DNA of 64,000 nucleotides from Geobacter sp. OR-1 (GTDB taxonomy: Bacteria; Desulfobacterota; Desulfuromonadia; Geobacterales; DSM-12255): the NCBI RefSeq assembly GCF_000813145.1, contig NZ_BAZF01000002.1:124001-188000 (forward strand), in the 5' to 3' direction. Below are positions 64,000-64,000 of the stretch, piece after piece. The notes beneath the pieces were generated by a model. That model was not told where the DNA came from and searched no databases. It saw only the letters and a program-made list of their open reading frames with translations. Position numbers and translations under genes: made by a program. The stretch's first letter is position 1; each line of letters begins with the position of its first letter.

Positions 64000-64000
64000 G

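Overview
The window reads as a chromosomal segment of a Geobacter-like deltaproteobacterium (Geobacterales/Desulfuromonadales). This is inferred from several features: a chemotaxis-like operon with a PATAN/DUF4388 receiver protein, the der-era-(Elp3-like radical SAM)-rnc block, tmk-holB-ricT-metG, a rel-rpoZ-gmk-yicC block, a type II secretion operon and a periplasmic DsbC-like protein carrying a CxxCH haem-type motif. I name no species. Almost everything is on the minus strand. The exceptions are tmk-holB-ricT-metG, rpmB and one lytic transglycosylase gene.

Layout. (1) 1-5577: a chemosensory operon, read from high to low coordinates: PATAN-receiver-GAF protein, CheY, CheA, an ExeA-type ATPase, and a CheW-like protein cut by the window edge. 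(2) 5680-9664: housekeeping GTPases der and era, a truncated Elp3-type radical SAM protein, and rnc. (3) 9920-14062, plus strand: tmk, holB, ricT, metG behind a good sigma70-like promoter; then a YdcF-like gene, rpmB and a RidA protein. (4) 15480-20751: rel (bifunctional (p)ppGpp enzyme), rpoZ, gmk, yicC, galE. (5) 20845-32134: first polysaccharide block, with a Wzi-like outer-membrane protein, an initiating sugar-phosphate transferase, three further transfer or modification genes (GT2, GT-B, pyruvyl transferase), an FrhB-like iron-sulfur protein and a flippase. A lytic transglycosylase and the DsbC-like protein are inserted in it. (6) 32146-34669: a TPR lipoprotein and a large cysteine-containing secreted protein with two promoter-like sequences, a long structured leader and a strong terminator. 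(7) 35185-44907: a type II secretion operon in the order gspG-E-F-H-I-J-K-L-M-C-D. (8) 45041-63999: second polysaccharide block (gmd, fcl, nucleotide-sugar dehydrogenase, Wzz, glycosyltransferases, flippase, methyltransferase, acyltransferase, epimerase, polymerase).

How they work together. The polysaccharide blocks contain most of a Wzx/Wzy-type pathway: sugar-nucleotide synthesis (galE, gmd, fcl, dehydrogenase), chain initiation, about ten glycosyltransferases, two flippases, one polymerase, one chain-length regulator and an outer-membrane Wzi-like protein. The secretion operon sits between the two blocks, next to the gene for an abundant-looking exported protein, so this is a cell-surface construction region.

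Main points for a second look: two apparent frameshifts (in fcl and in a membrane GT2); a pair of ~105-bp dispersed repeats whose central hairpin shows compensatory base changes; the leader of the secreted protein; the FrhB-like/pyruvyl-transferase pair; the CxxCH-bearing DsbC; and a chemosensory operon with an ExeA ATPase between cheA and cheW. No rRNA, tRNA, CRISPR array, transposase or prophage gene was seen.
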